Positions 1-7,453 are shown, counted from the stretch's first letter. The stretch: 10,869 nt of DNA from Candidatus Kerfeldbacteria bacterium (GCA_016217875.1 JACRFN010000092.1:1-10869); one strand, 5' to 3'. The notes: generated from the letters alone by a model not told the origin. Numbers and translations: made by a program.

Positions 1-121
1 CAACCACCTCGGCGCGGACGTGGTTAAACAAGTAATAAGAATTAAACAGCTCTAACCTAAACATAAAGTTATGGAACGCGGTGGTTGGTGCTAGCGCCAG
101 CGAAGTTGTATTACGGGGCAT
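1..121 (-). CDS. Possible N-terminal fragment of an unknown protein, cut by the window edge
   Basis: On the minus strand a frame opens with ATG at 121-119 and stays open for 40 codons to the left edge. It begins MPRNTTSLALAPTT and continues with a stretch rich in hydrophobic and aromatic residues (LELFNSYYLFNHVRAEVV). I do not recognise the protein. No Shine-Dalgarno precedes the ATG, which is also true of most genes here. The start codon lies inside a 17-bp direct repeat (106-122 and 264-280), so the same start context occurs again 158 bp upstream, at 279. Forty codons without a stop is weak evidence, and the stretch could instead be non-coding repeat sequence. The part left of the window would decide. 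Confidence 0.3.
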   Translation of the reverse strand, partial: MPRNTTSLALAPTTAFHNFMFRLELFNSYYLFNHVRAEVV

Positions 122-280
122 ACCCAGTATATCAATCCCAGTAGTAGAGCCGATGGACATCGGCTCACTACCGGACTTCGCTTCGCCCCGTGTTTGAGGC
201 CAGAAGCGGAACGAATTAAGTGAGTGGAGCCCCGCACACAAGGCTTGGCATTGTTATACGGGATTGTATTACTGGGCATA
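106..280. repeat. Insertion-like, hairpin-rich repeat flanked by 17-bp direct repeats
   Basis: TTGTATTACGGGGCATA at 106-122 recurs at 264-280 with one change (T for G), enclosing 141 bp. Inside, CCCAGTA-TAT-CAATCCC (123-139) is complementary to GGGATTG-TAT-TACTGGG (260-276), giving two 7-bp helices around a 3x3 internal loop. Within that, GTAGT-A-GAGCCGAT (141-154) pairs with ATCGGCTC-ACTAC (159-171) as a 13-bp hairpin with one bulged A and a GGAC loop. CGCTTC (179-184) also pairs with GAAGCG (203-208). The arrangement resembles a miniature inverted-repeat element with a target duplication, or a structured RNA. No transposase is present. The 62-codon minus-strand frame over it has no coding signature. 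Confidence 0.5.
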
Positions 281-293
281 GCTTTGATATGAT
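264..293 (+). promoter_or_regulatory. Possible sigma70-type promoter for the small gene at 359
   Basis: TTGTAT (264-269) is followed after 18 nt by TATGAT (288-293), a 5/6 match to the -10 consensus. Transcription would start near 300, giving a leader of about 60 nt. The -35 is poor (3/6) and lies inside the right direct repeat, so the call is tentative. Confidence 0.35.
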
Positions 294-358
294 AGTATGT
301 ATATTAAGTTGAAGCAGGCACTATGTCTATAACCCACCTATTATTGAATGTTTAGTTT

Positions 359-652
359 ATGGGACCAGCCAGACAAATGATGGACAGGTTTTATTCTGAG
401 CCTCCGGACTCCGGCGAGTGGCCTGAGCCGGTATTGCCTGATGAGTTGGCAGCTCAACAAGCCGCCGAAGTAAGGCTTAAACAGGAAAAGAAACAGGCGG
501 CACTGGTGGCTACAGTAAAGATGAATCTTGAACTGGGTCTTAAGCCAAATAAAGATATTCTTCAATACTACGGTCAGGATAATTACCGGCGCGTTGAGGC
601 GGAGTTATTACAAGGCAGCTTATTCAACCAAGATCAAAATCAGGCCGCTTAA
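359..652 (+). CDS. Small charged protein of unknown function, 97 residues
   Basis: I do not recognise a family. The frame follows an in-frame TAG, so ATG 359 is the earliest start; ATG codons at residues 7 and 8 are alternatives. No clear Shine-Dalgarno precedes any of them. The N-terminal third is acidic and proline-rich (SEPPDSGEWPEPVLPDE). The middle (about residues 30-58) looks like a charged amphipathic helix with Ala, Gln, Lys and Glu, possibly a short coiled coil. The C-terminal part reads KPNKDILQYYGQDNYRRVEAELLQ. There is no signal peptide, membrane segment or cysteine. The composition looks coding rather than random. The gene converges with mfd, with 60 bp between the stops, and I see no convincing terminator in that gap. 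The product is probably cytoplasmic. Confidence 0.6.
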   Translation: MGPARQMMDRFYSEPPDSGEWPEPVLPDELAAQQAAEVRLKQEKKQAALVATVKMNLELGLKPNKDILQYYGQDNYRRVEAELLQGSLFNQDQNQAA

Positions 653-712
653 ATGACTGAGCTAAACGTTTCTCAAAAAGCGGGCCGTGGTTGTTTTTCA
701 GTAGACATGAGG

Positions 713-3700
713 TTATTTGCCTAATAAGCGCAGGCTCTCTTTAAGCCAGGGTATCCAGCAGCCTCCGGCCAGCGGATGTTCCGCCTGCCAAACTGACTCC
801 ACTTTATGCCAGCGCGGGTCGAAATTGGTCAGTCGTTGTTTGATTTCTTCAGTCGGCGCTTCAAGGAAGCGTAGGCTGAAACGGCCCAGCGCCTGACGCG
901 TTTGGCATGATATTTCACTTAGGCGGGCGCCTTCAGCCAAAAGTTTTAATTCCAGTAAGGTCAGCAGGTTTTTGAACAGCCGATCAGCCGGCTCGTCACC
1001 TAAAGGTCGGCCGATTATCTCTTGGGCCGCGGGTTCAAGCTCAGCCGGCTCGCGCATGGCCGCCAGGCGTTGGTAGATTTGAATCCTGTCAGGTTCAGCT
1101 GGGATAAGTTCGGCCGCCAGTCGTCCCTCCAGCGGTAGCCGCAGCAGCACTTCGGGAATAGTGGGAGCTGGTTCGCCGGTTTTAAGATCTTCTATGGCTT
1201 GAGCTAGCAGCTGTCCGTAGAGATGCAGGCCCACCGCCGACACTTGGCCATGCTGTTCGCGGCCCAGTATGGCCCCGGCACCCCGTAGTTCAAGGTCTTT
1301 AAGTGCTAAGGTCAAACCCTGGCCCAGCTCGTTGGCTTGAGCCAAAGCCTCCAGTCGTTTACCCGCCGCCGCAGTTTGTTGATCCCCCAGCAGGAAATAA
1401 GCATAGGCCTGCACTTCTCCTCGCCCCACTCGCCCGCGCAGCTGATAAAGATCGGCTAAACCAAAACGCTCGGCTCCCTCCACCAGCAGAGTGTTGACAT
1501 TGGGCAAATCCAGCCCGTTTTCAATAATAGTGGTGGCCAGCAGAATATTAATTTGGCCTTCATCAAAGCGATGCATGGTGGCACTGACGGCTTGAGGTGG
1601 AAGACGGCCGTGGATAATCCCCAGACTAGCTTGGGGAACCAGACGATGCAGCCTGGCGGCTACAGTCGCCAAGTCGCTGATATGAGGCACCAAATAGTAA
1701 ATTTGCCCGCTTCGCCCCAGCTCTTGATTAATGGCTTGGCTAATGACAGACTCATCCAACTGGCAAAATTGAGTGACCACGGCGCGCCGGCTAGCCGGAG
1801 GCGTGGTGATAATTGACAAGTCTCTAAGATTAGAGACTGACAGGTTCAGGGTGCGGGGGATGGGCGTGGCCGAGAGCTGGAGTACGTGGAGTGCTGGTTT
1901 GATGGCCTTAAGCTCTTCTTTTTGTTTGACTCCGAAACGTTGCTCTTCGTCAATCACCAACAGGCCGAGGTTACGGAAATGTACGTCTTTGGCCAGCAGG
2001 CGGTGGGTGCCGATGATTAGGTCTATCTGGCCTGAGGCGAGATCGGCCAGCAGACGGCGCACCTCCGTGGCCTTGACCGCTCGCGAAATCAAAGACAAAC
2101 GTACGCCCCAAGGGCTCAGGCGGTTATGAAAGGTATCATAGTGTTGTTGGGCCAGAATAGTAGTTGGTGCCAGTAGGGCTACTTGGTAGTGGTTGAGGAT
2201 ACCGCGCCAGGCGGCCCGGACCGCCAGTTCGGTTTTACCAAAACCGACATCACCGCAAACCAAGCGGTCCATGGGCTTGGTTTGATCAAGGTCGGCTGAT
2301 ATTTCGGCCCAGGCCTTGAGCTGATCGGGTGTCAGCGGCCAAGGAAAACTGCTGGCCACCGGAGCCTCCTCGGTAAAATGCTGCCACGGCGCCACTTGAC
2401 TGCCGGCCCGACGAGCATAAGTGGCCAGAAGCTCGCTCGCCAGCCTGGCCGTTTCAACCTTAACTTTTTTGGTTATCTGGAACCAACTAGCGCTGTGCAG
2501 ACGCTCCAATTTGGGGTGGGGGCCGCCCAGGTAACGCGATAAGCGATCAGTATGTTCAATCGGCACAAAGAGTTTATCGCCCTCGGCATACTCCACCAAA
2601 AAATAGTCGCGGTTGACCTCGTCTATGGTTTGGTCAACTAACCCTACAAATCGGCCTATGCCATGGTCGATATGGACCAAGTAGTCGCCCGCCGTCAGAC
2701 GTTCAAAGGAAGCCAGGGCCCTAGTCGGTCGGCGGCGCTTAAGGCCTAATATTTCACGATCAGTTAGCCAAATTACTCGGCCTGCTCGGTCGTCAAAGCC
2801 TTCCAGTTCAGCCGACAGTCTTTCACCGACTTCCGTAATTTTTGGTTCCAGCCCGTGCTTTTTCAATTCATATTTTATGGTTTGTGGTTCACTGCTCAGT
2901 ATGTTTATTCGCTCGCCCGCGGCTAAGCCTTCGGTTAGGTACTTGGCTAATAAAGGCCATTGACGACCAAAGAGCGGCAGGCTAGCCAAGAGCGGGTCGG
3001 CTTGGAGCGGGTCGAGTGGATATGATTTGCCTTTTATTTTTTTTAATTCCTTCGGCTGGCCGATGAGCGTAGGCGAAGCTAGGGCTAAATAGTCGGTCAA
3101 GGTTGTGTCCTGGTCAGGCGCCAGGCGCCGCGGCGGCAGAGTAATGCTTTTTACCACCGGTTCCGCTTGGCCGGTGGCCAAATTAAGCGCTTCGAGTCGC
3201 TCGATTGTATTGCCGTTCCATTGCAAGCGCCAGGTTCCAGTACTGGAGGCTACGGTGACTGAACCGCCTTGTTTTATAAACCAACCTCCAGCGTCGGGCA
3301 AAGGACCAGGTTCAAAACCGGCCCCCTCCAGGGCGCGCAAGAGATCAAGGGGCCTTAGCTCTTGACCGGCTTGTAGGCAAAGGGTGCGTCGTTTTACCGT
3401 GGCAGGCTTAGGCAGAGCCAGCGTCAGGTGAGCCTGAGCCACGAGCAGTACCTTAGCCGTATTGGTTTGATTATTAGTGAACCAGTCAGATAGGTCTTCC
3501 GGGAAATTTGACAGTTTTAAGGCTGGCGCCTGAGACGGCCAGAAGAATTGGGCTAATAAACAGGCTCGGCTGAAATCGTGGTTTGAGGGCAGAAACCAAA
3601 CCACCCCGCCCGTCATCTCAGAGGCCGGCAGGTGGGCCAGCAGGTAAGCCTGGGTGGTTAGATTACTTGACAGAGCCAGGCCTCGGCTCGGGCGCTGGAG

Positions 3701-3787
3701 GTATTTTTGCAGGCCGGCGGAGGCCAATACCTTAAGTGCCCCCGCCTTGACAACTTGGGGGGTTGGCGTTAAGATAGGTGTGCTCAC
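713..3787 (-). CDS. mfd: Transcription-repair coupling factor Mfd
   Basis: Mfd is an ATP-driven DNA translocase that removes RNA polymerase stalled at lesions and recruits UvrA for nucleotide excision repair. The protein has 1024 residues, somewhat shorter than the roughly 1150 of E. coli. A degenerate UvrB-like N-terminal region (about 1-340) precedes the CarD-like RNA-polymerase-interacting domain (about 365-420, with GDYLVHIDHGIGRF). The helicase core follows, with Walker A GDVGFGKTE (512-520), DEEQ box (613-616) and SATPIPRTL (639-647). The second RecA lobe contains the RGRVGRG motif, and the TRCF C-terminal domain occupies roughly 880-1000. The start is GTG at 3787-3785; an in-frame TAA two codons upstream excludes a longer form, and there is no Shine-Dalgarno. 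It lies 202 bp after pth in the same direction, but a candidate plus-strand RNA gene occupies that gap, so mfd may need its own promoter or readthrough. Confidence 0.98.
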   Translation of the reverse strand: MSTPILTPTPQVVKAGALKVLASAGLQKYLQRPSRGLALSSNLTTQAYLLAHLPASEMTGGVVWFLPSNHDFSRACLLAQFFWPSQAPALKLSNFPEDLSDWFTNNQTNTAKVLLVAQAHLTLALPKPATVKRRTLCLQAGQELRPLDLLRALEGAGFEPGPLPDAGGWFIKQGGSVTVASSTGTWRLQWNGNTIERLEALNLATGQAEPVVKSITLPPRRLAPDQDTTLTDYLALASPTLIGQPKELKKIKGKSYPLDPLQADPLLASLPLFGRQWPLLAKYLTEGLAAGERINILSSEPQTIKYELKKHGLEPKITEVGERLSAELEGFDDRAGRVIWLTDREILGLKRRRPTRALASFERLTAGDYLVHIDHGIGRFVGLVDQTIDEVNRDYFLVEYAEGDKLFVPIEHTDRLSRYLGGPHPKLERLHSASWFQITKKVKVETARLASELLATYARRAGSQVAPWQHFTEEAPVASSFPWPLTPDQLKAWAEISADLDQTKPMDRLVCGDVGFGKTELAVRAAWRGILNHYQVALLAPTTILAQQHYDTFHNRLSPWGVRLSLISRAVKATEVRRLLADLASGQIDLIIGTHRLLAKDVHFRNLGLLVIDEEQRFGVKQKEELKAIKPALHVLQLSATPIPRTLNLSVSNLRDLSIITTPPASRRAVVTQFCQLDESVISQAINQELGRSGQIYYLVPHISDLATVAARLHRLVPQASLGIIHGRLPPQAVSATMHRFDEGQINILLATTIIENGLDLPNVNTLLVEGAERFGLADLYQLRGRVGRGEVQAYAYFLLGDQQTAAAGKRLEALAQANELGQGLTLALKDLELRGAGAILGREQHGQVSAVGLHLYGQLLAQAIEDLKTGEPAPTIPEVLLRLPLEGRLAAELIPAEPDRIQIYQRLAAMREPAELEPAAQEIIGRPLGDEPADRLFKNLLTLLELKLLAEGARLSEISCQTRQALGRFSLRFLEAPTEEIKQRLTNFDPRWHKVESVWQAEHPLAGGCWIPWLKESLRLLGK
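3747..3775 (+). promoter_or_regulatory. Sigma70-type promoter for the candidate plus-strand RNA
   Basis: A perfect -35 TTGACA (3747-3752) is followed after exactly 17 nt by TAAGAT (3770-3775, 4/6 to consensus with T1, A2 and T6 kept). The predicted start is near 3782. The boxes lie inside the first codons of the divergent mfd, so chance occurrence cannot be excluded. They sit just upstream of a long RNA helix and an intrinsic terminator on the same strand. Confidence 0.55.
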
Positions 3788-3991
3788 AAGTTAGTTCGTT
3801 TCATTTAGACGGTTTCGTTTTGAGGTCTACTTGCCAGTGGTTAACTCTTGTGACCCCTCCTTAACGAGAGTTTTCCTGCAAAGCTAGGGTGGGTCCTGGT
3901 GTAAATCAGGACTGACACTAACACTGGTAAGTAGGCTTGAGAACGAAATCTACCGGCTAGCTGCCCCGACGCAAGATCGGGGTTTTGTTTT
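3782..3991 (+). ncRNA. Candidate structured non-coding RNA, about 205 nt, unassigned
   Basis: Positions 3811-3839 pair with 3922-3950 as a bulge-free helix of 29 positions: 28 pairs, five of them G-U, and one G-G mismatch. On the opposite strand the G-U pairs would become C-A mismatches, so the structure favours a plus-strand transcript. The 82-nt interior holds two 7-bp hairpins: ACTCTTG/CGAGAGT (3844-3850/3865-3871, 14-nt loop) and GTCCTGG/TCAGGAC (3893-3899/3906-3912, 6-nt loop). ACCC in the first loop could pair with GGGT at 3887-3890 as a pseudoknot. A TTGACA-17-TAAGAT promoter lies upstream and a hairpin plus T-tract ends it. I find no SRP, RNase P or tmRNA signatures. Size and rod shape allow a 6S-like RNA, but no promoter-like bubble is evident. 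A short inverted-repeat element is the main alternative. Confidence 0.6.
3964..3991 (+). terminator. Intrinsic terminator, plus strand
   Basis: CCCCGA (3964-3969) pairs with TCGGGG (3977-3982) across a 7-nt loop and is followed by TTTTGTTTT (3983-3991). It reads only on the plus strand, since no T-tract follows the hairpin on the minus strand. It abuts the pth stop codon (3990-3992). No plus-strand protein gene lies upstream, which supports a separate RNA gene. Confidence 0.75.
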
Positions 3992-4568
3992 AAGCAGACA
4001 AACGACGTTTGGTATTTAGTTCAGCGCGTGTTAGGTCAAAACCTTGCTTAAGAGCTGAGGCGATAACATCAGTGACGACTTTGGTAAATGCTTTCAGTTG
4101 GCCTTGTTCGGCAGGAGAGAAGGGCTCCAGTACAAAAGTCTCGGCTGGCTTTGAGTCGGGCGGTCGGCCCAAGCCCAGCCGGAAACGTTTAAACGCCTGG
4201 TTGTTCAGCTGGTCAATAACGCTTTGCACGCCGCGATGTCCGGCGGCGGTGGAATTGTCGTCTAGCTTGATTCTGGGGAATTCCAAATCCAGATCGTCAT
4301 GCACCAGCCAAATATCTTCCATGGCGACTTTATAAAAATGCTTGGCCTCACGTACGCTTAGGCCAGATTCATTCATAAAAGTTTGCGGCTTGAGTAATAC
4401 TACTGGCATGCCTTTTATTTTAAGCTTGCACGTCGCAGACTGCGACGAGAATTTTTGCCAAGTGCCGCCGTGCTCCCGCGCCAATTCATCCACGACCATA
4501 AACCCGAGGTTGTGTCTGGTGGCCTCGTAGTCTGGCCCCGGATTGCCCAAGCCGACAATAAGTTTCAT
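3990..4568 (-). CDS. pth: Peptidyl-tRNA hydrolase
   Basis: Pth cleaves the ester bond of peptidyl-tRNAs that drop off the ribosome, recycling tRNA. The 192 residues match the family's usual length. Recognisable are the N-terminal VGLGNPG with N9, the catalytic histidine in TRHN (H19, E. coli H20), MNESG with N66 (E. coli N68), HDDLDL with D91 (E. coli D93) and GHRGVQS. In that last motif the position of E. coli N114 is R112; the fold is otherwise standard. ATG at 4568-4566 gives the expected N-terminus. Upstream there is no Shine-Dalgarno; the minus strand actually reads TCTCCTCT before the ATG. The gene begins 37 nt after the der stop, which suggests co-transcription. Confidence 0.98.
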   Translation of the reverse strand: MKLIVGLGNPGPDYEATRHNLGFMVVDELAREHGGTWQKFSSQSATCKLKIKGMPVVLLKPQTFMNESGLSVREAKHFYKVAMEDIWLVHDDLDLEFPRIKLDDNSTAAGHRGVQSVIDQLNNQAFKRFRLGLGRPPDSKPAETFVLEPFSPAEQGQLKAFTKVVTDVIASALKQGFDLTRAELNTKRRLSA

Positions 4569-4605
4569 AGAGGAGATAATCCTGGTTTTAGTATAACTGG
4601 TTCAG

Positions 4606-5964
4606 TTATATTTTGCGCACCCCTTGAATGGTCACTCTGAGCGGGCTGCCGTTAAATTTGAATCGCCGTCTAAGCTCCCGGGCCACCCAATCGCCAATAG
4701 CCGCCGGCAGCCGTTCCTTGGTTTTAGCGAGCAGTCTGAAGCGCGGCGGCTTGGTGCTGGTCTGTTCAAGGCTGATCAGCGGTAAGTGAGCCGTAGTTTT
4801 AGTTCTTTTAAGCCAAGCCATAAATTTTTCCGTATCTTGATGCGTCAACTGCAACTGTCTGGCTTGAGCCACGGCCCGGGCGCGTGGGATAATGAGATTA
4901 ATGTTTTCTCCGCTCTTGGCCGATATCCAAAGAAGATCAGCCCAGGCCAACATAGGTAGCCAACGAGCCACCTGGCGTACTTTAACGCTTCGGTCCGTTT
5001 GCTTGACGAGATCAGCTTTATTGACAAGGATCAGGGCACCGCAACCGGCTTCGGCTACCAGCCCCCCCAGGCGCTGATCTTGCCAACTTAAGTCGCCCGC
5101 TCCGTCCAGCACCAAGAGGGCCACGTCGGTTTGCTGGAGGGCAGCCAGACTCTGTCGCACGCTCTGTTGCTCAATCAAGGGGGCCCCGCTGAGTTGGCGT
5201 CTGATGCCGGCCGTATCAATGAGTTCAATCATGACGCCCTCGTGTTCCAAATAGTCGTGTTGTTTGTCGCGTGTGGTATGAGGCGTGGACAAGACGATAC
5301 TTCGTTCTTCGCCCAACAATTTATTAAAAATTGACGATTTACCCACGTTGGTGCGGCCGAGCAGGCTAAGGCCAAGCGATAGGGGGCTGGCGGCAGGCTG
5401 GGGGGCGGGTGAGAGCTTAGAGGTAATGGCATCCAGTAGATCGCCCGTGCCCGTGCCGTTTTTGGCTGAGACCAAAATTACTTCCGGTAGGCCCAGGACC
5501 GCTGGATTGAAGTCTGTTCGCTGGCTGGGGTGGTCAACTTTATTTATAGCCAAAACAGTGCGTGATCTTTTCTGTCGCAGCAGGCGGCTGAAAATTCTGT
5601 CTGCGGCAGTGAGGCCCGTTTGATTATCAATTACAAAGATTATAACTTGCGCTTCTTGAATGGCGCGTTTGGCTTCACGCAGGCTGGCTTGACCGGCCGC
5701 ATCATCTTTGGTTGGATCAAGCCCGCCGGTATCCATGAGCCAGAAATTTATACCCCGCCAGCTCAAGGACGCCGTATTGCGGTCTCGGGTCGTGCCGCTT
5801 TCCGCCGACACTATGGCCTGGGATCGTCCCAGCAGGCGGTTGAAAAGAGATGACTTGCCCACGTTGGCGCGGCCAATCAGAGCCACCGTGGCTCCCAGCT
5901 TAAGCCGCCGGGGAATTTCTTTGGTTTTTATCGGCTCGGTTGGCGCCGATTTAAAGGGGGTCAT
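4606..5964 (-). CDS. der: Ribosome-assembly GTPase Der (EngA)
   Basis: Der is a double-GTPase needed for maturation of the 50S ribosomal subunit. The 452 residues contain two G domains and a C-terminal KH-like domain. First domain: GRANVGKSS (31-39), DTGG (78-81), NKVD (141-144), SAK (166-168). Second domain: GRTNVGKSS (203-211), DTAG (250-253), NKAD (315-318), SAK (348-350). The KH-like domain covers about 365-452 and ends GSPLRVTIQGVRKI. About 25 extra residues precede the first G domain. The P-loops have Ala or Thr where GRPNVGKS is usual, a conservative change outside the nucleotide-binding lysine and serine. The ATG lies only 3 nt after the LCP-gene stop, without a Shine-Dalgarno, so translation is probably coupled to the upstream gene. 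Confidence 0.98.
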   Translation of the reverse strand: MTPFKSAPTEPIKTKEIPRRLKLGATVALIGRANVGKSSLFNRLLGRSQAIVSAESGTTRDRNTASLSWRGINFWLMDTGGLDPTKDDAAGQASLREAKRAIQEAQVIIFVIDNQTGLTAADRIFSRLLRQKRSRTVLAINKVDHPSQRTDFNPAVLGLPEVILVSAKNGTGTGDLLDAITSKLSPAPQPAASPLSLGLSLLGRTNVGKSSIFNKLLGEERSIVLSTPHTTRDKQHDYLEHEGVMIELIDTAGIRRQLSGAPLIEQQSVRQSLAALQQTDVALLVLDGAGDLSWQDQRLGGLVAEAGCGALILVNKADLVKQTDRSVKVRQVARWLPMLAWADLLWISAKSGENINLIIPRARAVAQARQLQLTHQDTEKFMAWLKRTKTTAHLPLISLEQTSTKPPRFRLLAKTKERLPAAIGDWVARELRRRFKFNGSPLRVTIQGVRKI

Positions 5965-5967
5965 AAC

Positions 5968-7362
5968 TTAGGGATTAGTGATCTGATAGTCGCTACCCAC
6001 AATGATTCTAAAATCTGGTTCAGTATTCGCGGCCGTTCTCTCTAGGCTGACAGCGGTGGTGCGGAATAGGGTTTCCAACATGGCGCGAGTATTAGGTTGG
6101 CGACCATTAGAATAATCGTAGATGATAGTGCGACGGAAGTTATTATGCGGGGCGTTGCCGAAACTTGTGACCGTAAATCCCTGTTGGCTTAAGCTCTCAT
6201 TTACGGCCTCGGCTAGGCCGACAGTCGCCGTACCGTTTTCTATGATTAAGCGGGCCGCTTCGGCTTCTATCGGGCTCACTTCTAGCACGCTCTCGGCGGC
6301 TTGTTTGAGTTGGCTGTAATCTGACACATTGGCGACCAACAAGTAAGCCCCGTCAGCGCCGATAATTTCATGCAACAGTCCACGGGGTGTGGTGTCAAAA
6401 GACCGCGTTACCACATCGCTCGGCTTAATATGGCGCAGGAGGCCCGCTAGATGAACGGCGTCTTGGGCCGTGAGGTTAGTTTTTATGCTTTGCGTGAAGG
6501 TGCGATAAAGGCGCAGAACCGATTTGGGATTCAGGAAAGTAGCCGGCGAGAGAAGCTTGTCTTTAAGCGCCATTAAGAGCTGTTGCTGCCGCCGGCCTCT
6601 GGCAAAATCAGAGCCTTGACCGTTGGAGCCGTGACGAGAACGAACAAATTCCAAGGCCCGCGCCCCTGACAAAACCTGGAAACCGGGCTTAAAGCTGACG
6701 CTGGTGTAGCCGTCACTGTCGGTGGGGTATTTTGTGTCGGTAAAGCCTTCTTTAATATTGATCGGTACGCCGCCCAGATCGTCAACCATCTTAGCGAAGC
6801 CGTCAAAGTCAAGTCGTACATAGTAATGGATAGGCAGGCCCAGAACATCACTCACTACCTGACTGGCCAAGGCCGGTCCGCTGCCCGATGCCCTTTCTTC
6901 CCCGATGGCGTTGGCGTTGTTGATGCGGCGTGCGCCAGCGCCTGGTATGGGTACTACCAGATCGCGGGGGATGGATAGTAGAGCTACTTGGTTGGTGGCT
7001 GGTTTAAGGCTAGCCATGACTATAGTGTCAGTAAGGAAAGGCCCGTCATGTCCTAAGCCCCCCTGACCCAGGAGAAGGAAATTTATCCGACCATCGGCTT
7101 CACCCTGGAGCAGCTTGTCCCCGCCGCTGACTAGCCGCTTGACGTTTTCCCAAAGGGAGTGACTCGGCCATTCGATAATGGTAGCCTGTACCTGCGGCTG
7201 GCGTGATAGCCAGATAACCCAGGACAGTATAATCAAGAGAAGGAAGTACAACCAAAACTTTCCGCGTCTCGGGTTGCGGGGCGTAGTAAAAGAAGGCAGC
7301 GTCGTCAAGGGAGGCGGCGTAGGCATAGTGGGCTTTACAAGTAGCGAAGGAAATGGTACCAT
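5968..7362 (-). CDS. LytR-CpsA-Psr (LCP) family protein with C-terminal LytR_C domain
   Basis: LCP proteins are membrane-anchored enzymes that transfer lipid-linked glycopolymers to peptidoglycan on the outer face of the membrane. The 464-residue product has a short proline-rich cytoplasmic N-terminus, one transmembrane helix (about 36-53, FWLYFLLLIILSWVIWLS) and an LCP domain (about 91-270). Family motifs are NFLLLGQGG (94-102), TDTI (111-114), SIPRDL (130-135), RINNANAIG (146-154), FVRSRH (239-244) and DFARGRRQQ (252-260), which include the arginines and aspartates used for phosphate and metal binding. A LytR_C domain covers about 365-460. The exact substrate cannot be read from sequence. 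Two starts are possible, ATG 7362 and ATG 7326 (residue 13), neither with a Shine-Dalgarno. It is the first gene of the minus-strand cluster, 3 nt before der. Confidence 0.93.
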   Translation of the reverse strand: MVPFPSLLVKPTMPTPPPLTTLPSFTTPRNPRRGKFWLYFLLLIILSWVIWLSRQPQVQATIIEWPSHSLWENVKRLVSGGDKLLQGEADGRINFLLLGQGGLGHDGPFLTDTIVMASLKPATNQVALLSIPRDLVVPIPGAGARRINNANAIGEERASGSGPALASQVVSDVLGLPIHYYVRLDFDGFAKMVDDLGGVPINIKEGFTDTKYPTDSDGYTSVSFKPGFQVLSGARALEFVRSRHGSNGQGSDFARGRRQQQLLMALKDKLLSPATFLNPKSVLRLYRTFTQSIKTNLTAQDAVHLAGLLRHIKPSDVVTRSFDTTPRGLLHEIIGADGAYLLVANVSDYSQLKQAAESVLEVSPIEAEAARLIIENGTATVGLAEAVNESLSQQGFTVTSFGNAPHNNFRRTIIYDYSNGRQPNTRAMLETLFRTTAVSLERTAANTEPDFRIIVGSDYQITNP

Positions 7363-7389
7363 CCGCTCTGTTTGGCCGTCAATCGTGCG

Positions 7390-7418
7390 TTTTTAAGTAT
7401 TAAGATTAGCCACATAAT
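7390..7418 (+). promoter_or_regulatory. Weak candidate promoter for the tRNA-lepB-hisS unit
   Basis: TTTTTA (7390-7395, 3/6) and CATAAT (7413-7418, 5/6) are 17 nt apart, predicting a start near 7425, about 15 nt before the acceptor strand of the interrupted tRNA. The -35 is poor and the region is AT-rich, so chance matches are likely. No terminator is evident from here to 9750, so one transcript could cover both tRNAs, lepB and hisS. Confidence 0.3.
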
Positions 7419-7453
7419 TTTAAGTGCTGAGAAGTTTTAGGATGATTAGCTCA

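Noticed and set aside
91..279. A 62-codon minus-strand frame
   Set aside because: It runs through the hairpin repeat, shows no family resemblance and has no ribosome binding site; its start merely copies the direct repeat.
341..565. A 74-codon minus-strand frame
   Set aside because: It is antisense to the better-supported 97-residue frame and has low-complexity, Cys- and Phe-rich composition.
653..712. A bidirectional terminator between the converging 97-residue gene and mfd
   Set aside because: Runs of A and T flank a GC core (AAAAAGC...GTTTTT), but the possible stems are only about four weak pairs on either strand.
3782..3991. SRP RNA, RNase P RNA, tmRNA or a T-box/riboswitch leader of mfd
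   Set aside because: None of the conserved motifs of these RNAs is present, and the helix works on the plus strand, opposite to mfd.
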